64,000 nt of DNA, from positions 1 to 64,000 of the forward strand of contig NZ_AQWS01000001.1 of assembly GCF_000375405.1 (NCBI RefSeq). Direction: 5' to 3'. Of the stretch, positions 19,167 to 28,022 are shown piece by piece. Position 1 is the first letter of the stretch; each line of letters opens with the position of its first letter. The notes under the pieces are model-generated. The model made no database searches and was not told where the DNA came from. It worked only from the letters and a program-made list of their open reading frames with translations. The position numbers and the translations under genes are program-made. The DNA is from Bacteroides propionicifaciens DSM 19291 = JCM 14649. Its GTDB lineage: Bacteria; Bacteroidota; Bacteroidia; Bacteroidales; Bacteroidaceae.

Positions 19167-21329
19167 ATGATCGGTATAGATCATTTGTTCGTCGATGAAT
19201 CCCACAAATTTAAAAACCTGACTTTTACCACCCGTCACGACCGTGTAGCAGGCTTGGGAAATACCGATGGCAGCCAACGGGCACTCAATATGCTTTTTGC
19301 CCTGCGTACCATACAGGAACGCACAGGAAAGGATTTAGGGGCTACTTATTCGTCAGGAACAACGATCTCCAATTCATTGACCGAATTATATCTATTATTC
19401 AAATACTTGCGTCCCAAAGAATTGGAAAGGCAAGGTATCAATACCTTCGATGCTTGGGCAGCTATCTTTGCCAAGAAAACCAAAGATTATGAGTTTTCAG
19501 TCACGAACCAGATTGTGCAGAAAGAACGTTTCCGCTATTTTATCAAAGTGCCGGAACTGGCTTCTTTCTATTCCGAGATTACCGATTATCGTACTGCACA
19601 GGATATTGGTATAGACCGTCCCGAAAAGAACGAGATTCTGCACAATATACCACCGACACCCGACCAGCAGGAGTTTATCGGTAAATTGATGGAGTTTGCC
19701 AAAACAGGGAATGCCACTCTTTTGGGACGTGCACCACTTTCGGAACGGGAAGAAAAAGCGAAAATGCTGATAGCAACCGACTATGCCCGAAAGATGTCGC
19801 TCGATATGCGGATGATAGACCCTGATAAATACGGCGACCATATAGATAATAAAGCCAGTCATTGTGCTGCCTCAATAGCAGATTATTACCAAAAGTATAA
19901 TGCCCAGAAAGGAACACAGTTCGTTTTTTCGGATTTGGGAACCTACAAACCGGGGCAATGGAGTCCCTATACCGAAATCAAACGCAAATTGGTGGAGGAT
20001 TATGGCATTCCTGTATCCGAAGTACGATTTATTCAGGAGGCTACTAGCGAAAAGGCTCGTAAAGTGATGATTAAGGATATGAATGAGGGTAAAATCCGTG
20101 TCATGTTTGGTTCTACAGAGATGTTGGGAACAGGCGTGAACGCTCAGAAACGGGCGGTGGCTATTCATCATTTAGATTGTCCTTGGAGGCCAAGCGATCT
20201 GGAGCAGCGCGACGGAAGAGCAATACGCAAAGGCAATGAAATTGCAAAACTGTATGCTGACAATAAAGTAGATGTGAAAATCTATGCTGTGGAAAAATCA
20301 CTCGATGCATATAAATTTGGCTTACTGCACAACAAGCAACTATTTATTAAACAGCTTAAAAACAATAATTTGAGTACTCGAACCATTGATGAGGGTAGTA
20401 TGGATGAGAAAAGTGGCATGAACTTTTCTGAATACGTGGCTATCCTATCGGGGAACACCGAATTATTGGAGAAAGCAAGGATAGAAAAAAAGATAGCTAC
20501 TTTGGATAGTGAAAAACAGGCTTTCGTGCGGGGCAAATCATCGAGCCGTTACAAATTAGAGAATATCATGCAGACAGTAGAATCCAATAAAGGATATATT
20601 GATAGAATCTCTAAGGATGTGGAAGCCTTCAATAGCCGGTTGCAGGTTGCTCCCGATGGCACACGGCTCAATCCTGTAAAATTAGATGGATTTCAAGCTA
20701 CCGACCCGGTTGCTATCGGCAAGAAATTGAACGAGATAGCAGACAAAACACGTACACACGGAGCACATGAGAAAATTGGTTCGTTGTATGGTTTTGATTT
20801 ATTGGTAAAATCAGAAACTACAAATAAAGATGGTTTTGACCTGATACAAAACCGATTTTTCATACGTGGTGAGGGGCAGATACTCTATAACTACAATTAT
20901 GGAAGTTTGGCAGCTGACCCAAAAACTGCATCGCTGAACTTTCTAAATGCTCTTGATAGTATGCCCAAACTTTTGGAAAAGTATCAGACGGACACTGATA
21001 AGCGGATGCAGGATGTACCCGTTCTCAGGCAGGTAGTGGAAAGTGTATGGTCGAAAGAGAACGACCTGAAAGAATTAAAAACGGAACTCACTGCTTTGGA
21101 ACGTAAGATAGAATTGTCATTAAAGCCTATCGAACAAAGCGAAGGGCAAGAAAATGTTTCCGAAAAGAATCTAGATCAATCTCTAAATAACACAAAATCA
21201 GCAGTTAGTCAGGATGCTCCTATGCCGAATACTTTGCAAGGTGTGAAAGAGGTTATGGGAGATAGGTTCGTCATAGGTTCGGTGAGTAGTCCTCCACCAA
21301 AGAACGAAAAAAGAGGCATGAGGCTCTAA
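19167..21329 (+). pseudogene. SNF2-type helicase/DNA methylase of a conjugative element, N-terminally truncated
   Basis: The frame starts just before helicase motif II (DESH, residues 9-12) and continues with motif III ([10 protein letters not shown], about 67), motifs V and VI (GTGVNAQKR and [11 protein letters not shown], about 315-360), and a long coiled C-terminal region to residue 720. Homologues in CTnDOT-like elements are single proteins of roughly 1,900 aa or more with an N-terminal N6-adenine methylase; here the methylase part and motif I (Walker A) are absent. It is therefore a remnant that cannot hydrolyse ATP normally. The frame is open upstream to a stop at 19122-19124, which marks the junction with the PUL. 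The 3' end is intact and followed by a terminator. Confidence 0.75.
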
Positions 21330-21335
21330 ATAAAG

Positions 21336-21367
21336 ACGACCGTAGAAATAAATAATCCTACGGTCGT
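21336..21367. terminator. Bidirectional terminator between convergent genes
   Basis: A perfect 10-base stem (21336-21345 with 21358-21367) is flanked by AAA on the left and TTTTTT on the right. It serves the plus-strand helicase remnant, and in reverse the HTH gene whose stop codon is at 21371. Confidence 0.7.
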
Positions 21368-21370
21368 TTT

Positions 21371-21694
21371 TTATTCTTTTTCTTCAGTAACCTCAGATAT
21401 GTTATCGTTATCTCTAAAATGATCACGAATAAATTTCTCCACGTTTTTCTCTGTGTAAAATATCTTGTGATGGATGGTTATATATGTTAGTTCGCCTGCC
21501 GAGCGATAACGCTGTAATGTCCGTTTACTTACATTCAGCATTTGGCACAAGTCTTGATTGTCCAAAAGCCGCTCGCCATTTAGTACGTTATGTCGTCCGC
21601 TCATTATATCCATAAACTTATCCAATCGGTCAAAACGTCCCATGAATTGCTCGAACCAATCTTGCATAAAATTTATCAGATCATCGTTTTCCAT
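21371..21694 (-). CDS. Excisionase-like helix-turn-helix DNA-binding protein
   Basis: A 107-aa protein with an HTH_17 (MerR-like, excisionase-type) domain at about residues 42-92: LLDNQDLCQMLNVSKRTLQRYRS followed by the wing and HKIFYTEKNVEKFI. An acidic tail follows. Proteins of this size and type are regularly found in CTnDOT-like elements, where they act in excision control. Its own gene appears intact although its neighbours are broken. A GTGGTA/TACCAC cluster 52-77 bases upstream of the start may be its operator. Confidence 0.75.
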   Translation of the reverse strand: MENDDLINFMQDWFEQFMGRFDRLDKFMDIMSGRHNVLNGERLLDNQDLCQMLNVSKRTLQRYRSAGELTYITIHHKIFYTEKNVEKFIRDHFRDNDNISEVTEEKE

Positions 21695-21745
21695 ATTTAC
21701 TTGTTTATATTTTATACAAGTTTACTCGGTTCTCAAATGGAAAAA

Positions 21746-21771
21746 GTGGTATCTACCACTGCAAATACCAC
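21746..21771 (-). promoter_or_regulatory. Candidate operator: nested GTGGTA/TACCAC repeats
   Basis: GTGGTA (21746-21751), TACCAC (21754-21759) and ATACCAC (21765-21771) form two overlapping dyads directly upstream of the HTH gene. The short symmetric repeats suit a dimeric regulator, possibly the HTH protein itself. This is pattern evidence only. Confidence 0.35.
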
Positions 21772-21810
21772 TATTTAGTTTGTAATACATTGATTTTTAA
21801 ACTTATTATT

Positions 21811-22441
21811 CTACTTGTAGAGTTGATCTACTTCATGGTTGTAGACAGCAAGCAATCTCTCCAACATAGAAGAAGAATTCTTTTTACGTTCCATTGTGCG
21901 AGTTTTACGACTATATATATTTTTGGGTATTTTGATATTGAAGATGAGTTTCAAGCCGTGGATAATTTCAGCAAAACTAATTAGTTTACCGGATGCCTTA
22001 CGAATCAGTTTGATGTTATAAATAGCTATCGCTAACTCAATAAGGTCTGTAATTGACCCTCCCCATATATAATAGCCTGAAGAAGATGGCTCTGTTTTGT
22101 TATTTGTATGGGAAGATATCGGTTTAGGATTACGCTCTATCCATTGCAGAGCAGCATTGAGGAATGACAAACTATGGGTTATACAACTTAGAATTGGAGC
22201 ATTTTTTTCCCGCCCCCTCATCGTTCAGTAACATGCGGAATTCTTCCAATTCCAGACGGGTATAGTGTATTGTAAAATAAGCAGGAATACTTTCTATCTC
22301 TGAGGTACAAAGAATTATAACTCTATGTACGAAATCTTCATACACAGATCCGAGATCATATTCACTAAGATTGAATGTTTCGTCCATTTTTTTCAACAGG
22401 CATAACAACTGTGTGTTTGCTAATTTTTTCATATCATTCAT
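21811..22441 (-). pseudogene. RteC-like regulator of conjugative element, split by a frameshift
   Basis: Two overlapping minus-strand frames together make one protein of about 210 aa: residues 1-80 from 22441 down to about 22205, then the rest from about 22215 to 21811 in another frame. The break falls at a run of T and C bases (22201-22217), where a one- or two-base change would restore the frame. The C-terminal part (YIWGGSITDLIELAIAIYNI, then a FNI motif) resembles the C-terminal region of RteC, the regulator of excision in CTnDOT. The N-terminal part was not recognised. It could also be a sequencing error in the homopolymer. Confidence 0.55.
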
Positions 22442-22673
22442 TTTTTAGATTACTATTAAATATGTATATGGTTAATGAATTTATTATAAAACTCTTACGA
22501 TCAAAATCCGATAAGAGGTTATTTAGAGCATGTATGTCATTCATAAAATTCATATTCTGCAAAGTCTGTTGGATTACATGAAATCTCATTTAAGAATCTT
22601 ACTTGTAGCTACCTAAGAGAAATATCTATTTATCAACCTTCTTCGTAAGCAGTAAATAAAGAAAAGACTCCTA
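22442..22673. other. Intergenic part of the mobile remnant
   Basis: AT-rich stretch upstream of the RteC-like gene. It holds only a 51-codon minus-strand frame (22434-22589) that I could not support as a gene. Confidence 0.35.
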
Positions 22674-22712
22674 TTGACTTGCTAACTTTACCCGCACAAC
22701 TAGTTAAGGGAT
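22674..22712 (-). repeat. IS3-type left-end repeat, inverted relative to copies 1 and 2
   Basis: Read on the minus strand, this matches the repeat at 96-140, including an uninterrupted CTTAACTAGTTGTGCG core, with about 30 of 37 positions alike. Its outer end has TG at 22675. An ATG at 22730 opens MEQRKVYTE, which could be the start of an IS3 OrfA, cut off after 15 codons. It looks like a solo left end whose body was lost. Confidence 0.5.
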
Positions 22713-22756
22713 AAAACGATCTTTATCCAATGGAACAAAGAAAAGTATACACTGAG

Positions 22757-22935
22757 ATTGATAACATTCTTTGGTAAATTTAGAGGAGTAGCGAACAACT
22801 ACAACCAAATTGTAAAAGCCTTACACACTAATTTCTCTAAAAAAAGCACTCGATTTTCTATATAAATTGGCATAAGGAATCATCGAATTGACATAATTAC
22901 ACAAGCAAATCATTGCTCTGATAGTTGAGTTTAAT
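22757..22935 (+). pseudogene. MobA-like mobilization protein fossil
   Basis: One frame reads GKFRGVANNYNQIVKALHTNF (22773 onward) and then stops. A second frame takes over at 22858 with LYKLA, a stop, GIIELT, another stop and LHKQIIALIVEF. Together they resemble the C-terminal half of MobA/MobC-type accessory proteins of Bacteroidetes conjugative elements, which have the R..ANNxNQ..K core. One frameshift and two in-frame stops show it has been dead for some time. The N-terminal DNA-binding part is not visible and may have been replaced by the IS end just upstream. Confidence 0.55.
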
Positions 22936-23059
22936 CTAAAATATTTGCAGAATCATGATGACTGAAATCAATAATGAAAGTGTGATGTTCGAAACTTTAT
23001 TATATAGATAGCAGAAAAATGAGTTAATAATGGCTAAACCTTTTGACACTTACAACAAG
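22936..23059. other. Spacer between the mobile remnant and PUL 2
   Basis: No gene or structured element was recognised. Confidence 0.35.
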
Positions 23060-23090
23060 CCCTCTCCATATCATCATAATATTGAGAGGG
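23060..23090 (-). terminator. Possible terminator of the PUL 2 transcript
   Basis: A perfect 7-base stem (23060-23066 with 23084-23090) lies 30 bases past the kduI stop. No T-run follows on the minus strand, so its strength is doubtful. Confidence 0.3.
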
Positions 23091-23120
23091 AGCCTAACAA
23101 TTAACCTAAATATCCAAAAA

Positions 23121-24023
23121 CTATCTCAAGTCTGTAGGGTTCAACTTGTCCATGTCGCCATAGTCAAGATTCTCACCAGCCATACCCCAAATGAAAGTAT
23201 AGTTGCTAGTTGCTGAACCTGAGTGAATTGACCACTCTGGAGAAATAGCTACTTGCTCATTTGTCATCCAAATGTGACGAGTTTCTTTAGCTTCTCCCAT
23301 ATAGTGGCAAACGGCTTGTCCTTGAGGAACATTGAAGTACAAATAGGCTTCCATACGACGGTCGTGTATGTGCGCTGGCATTGTGTTCCAAACGCTACCT
23401 GGGTGAAGTTCTGTCAACCCCATTTGTACTTGACAAATTTGAGCAGTTTCTTTCACAATCAATTGGTTGATTGTTCTGCGGTTTGACTCTTCTGCTGTAC
23501 CTGCTTCAATTACATTCGCTTCTTTCATAGTGATAAGCTTAGTAGGATATGAAGTGTGAGCTGTAGCAGAGTTGAAATAGAATTTAGCTGGTTTGCTAGC
23601 ATCCTTGCTTTCGAAAGTTACTTCGTGTTCTCCAGAACCTACATAAAGAGCTTCTTTGTAGTTCACGTTGTATTTTTTCTTACCTACTGTAACTACACCT
23701 GGTCCACCAATGTTGATGATACCGATTTCGCGACGATGTAGGAAGTTAGGAGCTTTCAAAATATCAATAGTATTCAAAGGCAAAGCTTTCACTGTTGGCA
23801 TTGCACCTCCCACAATAAAACGATCATACATCGTATATGTCATGTGAATCTTGTCTGCTTCGAATACTTTTTCTATCAAAAATTCTTTACGTATTTTTTC
23901 CGTATCGTATGTTTTGAAATCTGCTGGATGATGAGCATAACGTACATCATACTCAATGTGATTTTGGCCCATTAGGCTCAATGCTGATACAAATAACGCT
24001 AACGTTACTAAAATCTTTCTCAT
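23121..24023 (-). CDS. kduI: 5-keto-4-deoxyuronate isomerase with signal peptide
   Basis: Converts 5-keto-4-deoxyuronate (DKI) to 2,5-diketo-3-deoxygluconate (DKII), the step after unsaturated uronate release. The cupin metal site is complete: H218, H220, E225 and H267 line up with E. coli H196, H198, E203 and H245 at a constant offset of 22. That offset is caused by an N-terminal extension with a clear Sec signal peptide (Arg-Lys start, hydrophobic core, cleavage near LMGQ, residue 20). KduI is normally cytoplasmic, so this copy is probably periplasmic, working next to the lipoprotein GH88 of the same operon. It is the last gene of PUL 2, 34 bases after the permease gene. Confidence 0.9.
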   Translation of the reverse strand: MRKILVTLALFVSALSLMGQNHIEYDVRYAHHPADFKTYDTEKIRKEFLIEKVFEADKIHMTYTMYDRFIVGGAMPTVKALPLNTIDILKAPNFLHRREIGIINIGGPGVVTVGKKKYNVNYKEALYVGSGEHEVTFESKDASKPAKFYFNSATAHTSYPTKLITMKEANVIEAGTAEESNRRTINQLIVKETAQICQVQMGLTELHPGSVWNTMPAHIHDRRMEAYLYFNVPQGQAVCHYMGEAKETRHIWMTNEQVAISPEWSIHSGSATSNYTFIWGMAGENLDYGDMDKLNPTDLR

Positions 24024-24057
24024 AATAATGTATATTTTATAATATTTATAATGGTTT

Positions 24058-25452
24058 TTATTGTTCTACAGATCCTTCTGCCTCAGTAGATTTTATTACA
24101 TTTTTTTGACGATTGAAGACAACCAATCCTACAGTTAGTAGTCCTAGTATTACACTACCTACAAGCTTCAAGTTGGCTGTCATTTGGTAGATTATCCATG
24201 TGATAGGGCTAGCCGCAAAGTCAATAGCTCCTACTTGTTGTCCTGTTGTATATTTAGTACCAGTTGCTTGTACAACCGACTCGGTGAATATACCTGACAA
24301 ACTTGTTACCATATAGTTACCAGCAATCATCAAGATCAGACCAATCAAAAATGTTTTGAAAACATTTCCTTTGGTATAAGGAAGAATCATTGGGAAGATG
24401 TAAAGCAATCCTGCCAAACTTGTCAAAGGCAAGAACTTGTTGCCTGGTGTTACTACAGATACAAACAGAAGTACAGGAATCAAAAGGATAGTAGCTACTA
24501 GAGTAGCCGGATGACCAATCACTAAAGCTGGTGTCATTCCTATATAAAGGCCTGCACTATTTTTGAATTTGCGTTTCACGAGCTCACGAGTAGCTTCAGA
24601 GATAGGCACAAGTCCTTCGATAAATAGCGATGTAATACGCGGAATAAGTTCCATTACAGCACCCATCACAATACCTAGTTGAAGAACTTTGGCAAATTCA
24701 TACTGAGCCAATGCTCCCAGAAGACATCCTACGATAACCCCAAGGAAGATAGGTTCGCCCAATAGTCCGAATTTCTTCTTCATCTCATCTGCATCGATAT
24801 TAATCTTGTTAATACCAGGGATAAGATCAAGCCCCTTGTTCAGTAACCATGCAAAAGGAGCGAATCCTGCTACAAAAGGTTGAGGAATAGAAATCCCTTC
24901 CATCTTGTCGTAGAACTTAGCAAATGGCTTGGCTGTAAAATCGGCTAGTACTAGTGAAATGATATAACAAATAACTGCAGCAAATAGTCCATAAGCGAAG
25001 CTTTCTGTTGCCACTGCTACGATAGAACCAATGAAGGCGTGGTGCCAAAAGTTCCAAATATCAATATTTACAGTACGTGTACCTTTTAGAATAAGTAGAA
25101 GTAAATTGATTCCCAAACAGATTGGAATAACCACAGCTCCTACTGCCGAGTTGTAAGCAACTTCAGCCGCTGCTGGCCAACCAATATCTAGGATATCAGT
25201 CTCTAGATTATAGATAGTGGCTAAAGCATCGACTGCAGGTCCTAGATTGTCGGTCAAAAGTTTTGTAATAACTCCTAAACCAACAAAACCAACTCCCACA
25301 TACAACCCCGAACGCACAGCTTTAGTCAGTTTGATTCCCATACACATGCCAATGATTGTGAATATGATGGGCATCATAACGCTAGCACCTAGGTTGATGA
25401 TGTAGGCGATGCCATCACCCAAAAAGTCTAATATTGAATTTATATATTCCAT
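24058..25452 (-). CDS. GatC-type PTS IIC permease without partner subunits
   Basis: A polytopic membrane protein of 464 aa resembling the galactitol/SgcC-type IIC (EIIC-GAT) family, with around ten to twelve hydrophobic helices and the conserved loop [17 protein letters not shown] followed by [14 protein letters not shown]. No IIA, IIB, HPr or enzyme I gene lies anywhere in the window, and most Bacteroidetes lack a sugar PTS. It sits between kdgA and kduI and is the only inner-membrane transporter in the cluster. The best inference is a phosphorylation-independent porter for DKI, DKII or KDG. Bacteroidetes uronate loci more often use an MFS porter here. The C-terminal tail is short and hydrophilic. 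Confidence 0.8.
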   Translation of the reverse strand: MEYINSILDFLGDGIAYIINLGASVMMPIIFTIIGMCMGIKLTKAVRSGLYVGVGFVGLGVITKLLTDNLGPAVDALATIYNLETDILDIGWPAAAEVAYNSAVGAVVIPICLGINLLLLILKGTRTVNIDIWNFWHHAFIGSIVAVATESFAYGLFAAVICYIISLVLADFTAKPFAKFYDKMEGISIPQPFVAGFAPFAWLLNKGLDLIPGINKINIDADEMKKKFGLLGEPIFLGVIVGCLLGALAQYEFAKVLQLGIVMGAVMELIPRITSLFIEGLVPISEATRELVKRKFKNSAGLYIGMTPALVIGHPATLVATILLIPVLLFVSVVTPGNKFLPLTSLAGLLYIFPMILPYTKGNVFKTFLIGLILMIAGNYMVTSLSGIFTESVVQATGTKYTTGQQVGAIDFAASPITWIIYQMTANLKLVGSVILGLLTVGLVVFNRQKNVIKSTEAEGSVEQ

Positions 25453-25467
25453 AAATTTTATATGCGT

Positions 25468-26142
25468 TTAATATCCTCTCACTTTTGCAATAGTGGCAAA
25501 TGCCTCTTTGCTGATAGTTGTTATTTTAGCCCATTCTTTGGCTTCGATTACTTCTTTGGGGAATAGTTTAGAGCCCATCCCTACGCAGCTTACTCCTGCT
25601 TTGAACCATTCGGTTAAGTTTGCTTCTGTAGGTTCTACACCTCCTGTCACCATCACAGATGTCCAAGGCATAGGAGCTAAGACATTCTGAACAAAGCTTG
25701 GACCTCCAACATTTCCTGCTGGGAATAGTTTGACTACTTCTGCTCCTAATTCTTGTGCATAGCCTACTTCTGAAACCGAGCCACAGCCAGGAATGTAAGC
25801 TACTTGTCGGCGATTACACACTTTGAATATATCGGGGTTTAGTAATGGACCTACAATGAAGTTTGCTCCCATTTGCATAAAGATGGAAGCTGTAGGAGCA
25901 TCTACAATAGAGCCTATTCCTAATGCTAGTTCTGGACATTCTTTATCAACCCATTTGCTCAATTCGCAAAATGTTTCGTAAGCAAAATCTCCTCTATTGG
26001 TAAATTCGAAAGCCCTTACACCTCCGTCATAACATGCCTTGATAACAGCCTTAGCTGTTTCTACATCTTTGTGGTAGAAGACAGGCACCATGGGTGCCGC
26101 CTTCATTAAATTATATACTTCTAGTCTCGAAAACTTAGCCAT
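25468..26142 (-). CDS. kdgA: KDPG aldolase (2-keto-3-deoxy-6-phosphogluconate aldolase)
   Basis: Splits KDPG into pyruvate and glyceraldehyde 3-phosphate, the final step of the uronate pathway. It is a 224-aa class I aldolase with the Schiff-base lysine K138 in VVKLFPAG and the catalytic Glu E46 in AFEFTNRG. The family motif for E46 is usually EVTLR, so FTNRG is a modest variation. The phosphate-binding end (VTGGV near 166 and GVSCVGMGS) is normal. It may also act on 4-hydroxy-2-oxoglutarate like other Eda-type enzymes. Cytoplasmic; 15 bases upstream of the permease gene. Confidence 0.9.
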   Translation of the reverse strand: MAKFSRLEVYNLMKAAPMVPVFYHKDVETAKAVIKACYDGGVRAFEFTNRGDFAYETFCELSKWVDKECPELALGIGSIVDAPTASIFMQMGANFIVGPLLNPDIFKVCNRRQVAYIPGCGSVSEVGYAQELGAEVVKLFPAGNVGGPSFVQNVLAPMPWTSVMVTGGVEPTEANLTEWFKAGVSCVGMGSKLFPKEVIEAKEWAKITTISKEAFATIAKVRGY

Positions 26143-26150
26143 CTCGTCTA

Positions 26151-26948
26151 TTATTTAGGTTGTTTACCGATATAAGCCAAGATCCCTCCATCTACGTAAA
26201 GGATATGACCATTAACAAAATCTGATGCTTTAGAGGCTAAGAACACAACTGGCCCTGATAGGTCTTCTGGGTTACCCCAACGTACAGCAGGTGTTTTAGA
26301 GATGATAAAGTTGTCGAATGGATGACGTGATCCATCAGCTTGAGGCTCTCTAAGTGGTGCTGTTTGTGGAGTAGCAATATATCCTGGTCCTATGCCGTTG
26401 ACTTGGATGTTGTGCTCTCCAAATTCACAAGCCATGTTTTTAGTCAACATTTTCAATCCACCTTTTGCAGCTGCATAAGCTGTCACAGTTTCGCGACCAA
26501 GTTCACTCATCATAGAGCAGATGTTGATTATCTTACCAGCGCCTTTTTTAATCATACTTGGAGCTACTGCTTTGGATACGATGAATGGTCCTATAAGGTC
26601 GATATCAATGACTTCGCTGAACTCTTCTACTGACATTTCAAGCACAGGTATACGTTTGATGATACCAGCATTGTTGACCAAGATGTCTACACTTCCGTGC
26701 TTACTTTCCACATCTTTAATCATCGCTTGAACTTGGTCTTCTTTAGTCACATCACATACATAACCGTGAGCATCTATACCAGCAGCTCTATAATTAGCTT
26801 CTGCCTCTTTAACAGCTTCAGCACGACGTGCATTGAAAATCACTTTTGCCCCTGCTTGTCCTAGTGCAGTTGCCATACCCATTCCGATACCATAAGTACC
26901 ACCCGTAACTAGGGCTATTTTATCTTTTAACGAAAAATTGTTTAACAT
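26151..26948 (-). CDS. kduD: 2-deoxy-D-gluconate 3-dehydrogenase / DKII reductase
   Basis: An SDR-family oxidoreductase of 265 aa that reduces 2,5-diketo-3-deoxygluconate to KDG with NAD(P)H. The Rossmann motif is [10 protein letters not shown] near residue 15, the NNAG motif is in LVNNAGI, and the active site has S in ICSMMS, Y158 and K162 (YAAAK). It has no signal peptide, so it acts in the cytoplasm and its substrate must cross the inner membrane. It lies 8 bases from kdgA and 27 from kdgK, clearly co-transcribed. Confidence 0.9.
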   Translation of the reverse strand: MLNNFSLKDKIALVTGGTYGIGMGMATALGQAGAKVIFNARRAEAVKEAEANYRAAGIDAHGYVCDVTKEDQVQAMIKDVESKHGSVDILVNNAGIIKRIPVLEMSVEEFSEVIDIDLIGPFIVSKAVAPSMIKKGAGKIINICSMMSELGRETVTAYAAAKGGLKMLTKNMACEFGEHNIQVNGIGPGYIATPQTAPLREPQADGSRHPFDNFIISKTPAVRWGNPEDLSGPVVFLASKASDFVNGHILYVDGGILAYIGKQPK

Positions 26949-26975
26949 AATTTCCTCTCTTTTTATTATTATTTT

Positions 26976-28013
26976 TTAGCGTGATACTCTTCCTGAGCTA
27001 TCACCTAACATCAGTGTTTCCACCTCTTTTACATTTACAAGGTTGAAATCACCATATACTGTATGTTTGAGACATGAAGCTGCTGTGGCAAACTCCAATG
27101 CTTTTTGATCGTCGCTTGGATAAGTCAATAAACCGTAAATCAAGCCTCCCATAAAAGAGTCGCCTCCTCCAACTCTATCCACAATGTGTGTGATATCATA
27201 GCGTTTTGATTGATAAAGCTTGTCTGAATAAAGACATCCACCCCAAGTATTATGGTTGGCATTGATAGAACCGCGAAGTGTAATGATCACTTTCTTTGCT
27301 CTTGGGAATTTCTTCATTGCTTGTTGACAAACTGATTCAAATTCTGCTGCATCTACGTGACCTCCAGTTTGAGATACATCAAAACCTTCGGGTTTGATAC
27401 CGAACACTTTTTCGAAGTCTTCTTCGTTTCCTAGAATAACATCACAACCTTCTACCAATGCTGGCATTACTTCTTGAGCTGTTTTGCCATATTTCCAAAG
27501 GTTCTTGCGGAAGTTTAAGTCGGTAGAAACAGTTACACCCATTTCGTTAGCTACTTTGATGGCTTCTAAACATGCATCTGCCGCTCCTTGAGAGATAGCT
27601 GGGGTAATACCTGTCCAATGAAACCATTGTGCTTCTTTGAATACTTCTCGCCAATCAACCATACCTGGCTTGATTTCAGCAATAGAAGAGTGTGCTCTAT
27701 CGTAAACCACTTTAGAGGCACGAGAAACAGCTCCTGTTTCTAGGAAATAGATACCCACACGGTCGCCTCCACGAACAATGTGTTGTGTACCTACATTATA
27801 TTTTCTAAGTTCAGAGATACACCAATTAGCAATGTCATTTTCGGGTAGACGAGTTACAAACTCTGTCGGAATGCCATAATTGGCTAACGATACTGCAATG
27901 TTTGCTTCTCCACCTCCGAATGTAGCATTCAAGCTATTGGATTGGATAAAACGATTGTAATTGGGTGTTGCAAGACGCAACATGATTTCTCCAAAACTGA
28001 CTACTTTTTTCAT
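26976..28013 (-). CDS. kdgK: 2-dehydro-3-deoxygluconokinase
   Basis: A PfkB/ribokinase-family kinase of 345 aa that phosphorylates KDG to KDPG. The N-terminal signature GGGEANIAVSLANYG (near residue 33) and the C-terminal anion-hole signature DRVGGGDSFMGG with catalytic D285 are intact. It is slightly longer than many KdgK proteins (about 310-340 aa). Together with kduD, kdgA and kduI it completes the conversion of unsaturated uronates to pyruvate and triose phosphate within one operon. Confidence 0.9.
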   Translation of the reverse strand: MKKVVSFGEIMLRLATPNYNRFIQSNSLNATFGGGEANIAVSLANYGIPTEFVTRLPENDIANWCISELRKYNVGTQHIVRGGDRVGIYFLETGAVSRASKVVYDRAHSSIAEIKPGMVDWREVFKEAQWFHWTGITPAISQGAADACLEAIKVANEMGVTVSTDLNFRKNLWKYGKTAQEVMPALVEGCDVILGNEEDFEKVFGIKPEGFDVSQTGGHVDAAEFESVCQQAMKKFPRAKKVIITLRGSINANHNTWGGCLYSDKLYQSKRYDITHIVDRVGGGDSFMGGLIYGLLTYPSDDQKALEFATAASCLKHTVYGDFNLVNVKEVETLMLGDSSGRVSR

Positions 28014-28022
28014 GAATCTTAC

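Larger units (their letters stand above)
19155..22935. mobile_element. Remnant of a CTnDOT-like integrative conjugative element
   Basis: Four pieces typical of Bacteroidetes conjugative transposons lie together: the C-terminal part of the giant helicase/DNA methylase, an excisionase-like HTH gene, a frameshifted RteC-like regulator gene and a MobA-like fossil. The helicase part is visibly richer in G and C than its neighbours. No integrase, tra genes or att sites were found, so the element is dead and bounds are approximate. It separates the two large PULs. Confidence 0.7.

Noticed and set aside
22434-22589. A 51-codon minus-strand frame just upstream of, and overlapping, the RteC-like frame
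   Set aside because: No recognisable motif, AT-rich composition, and its ATGA overlap with the next frame can arise by chance in decayed DNA.
282-22673. The IS-bracketed segment as a functional composite transposon
   Set aside because: It contains housekeeping purF, the IS copies are solo ends, and no transposase is intact.
19155-23120. tRNA gene as the integration site of the conjugative element
   Set aside because: I looked for cloverleaf-like sequence and CCA ends around both borders and saw none.
24058-25452. Galactitol PTS locus
   Set aside because: No IIA, IIB, tagatose or galactitol enzymes nearby; the neighbours are all ketouronate genes.
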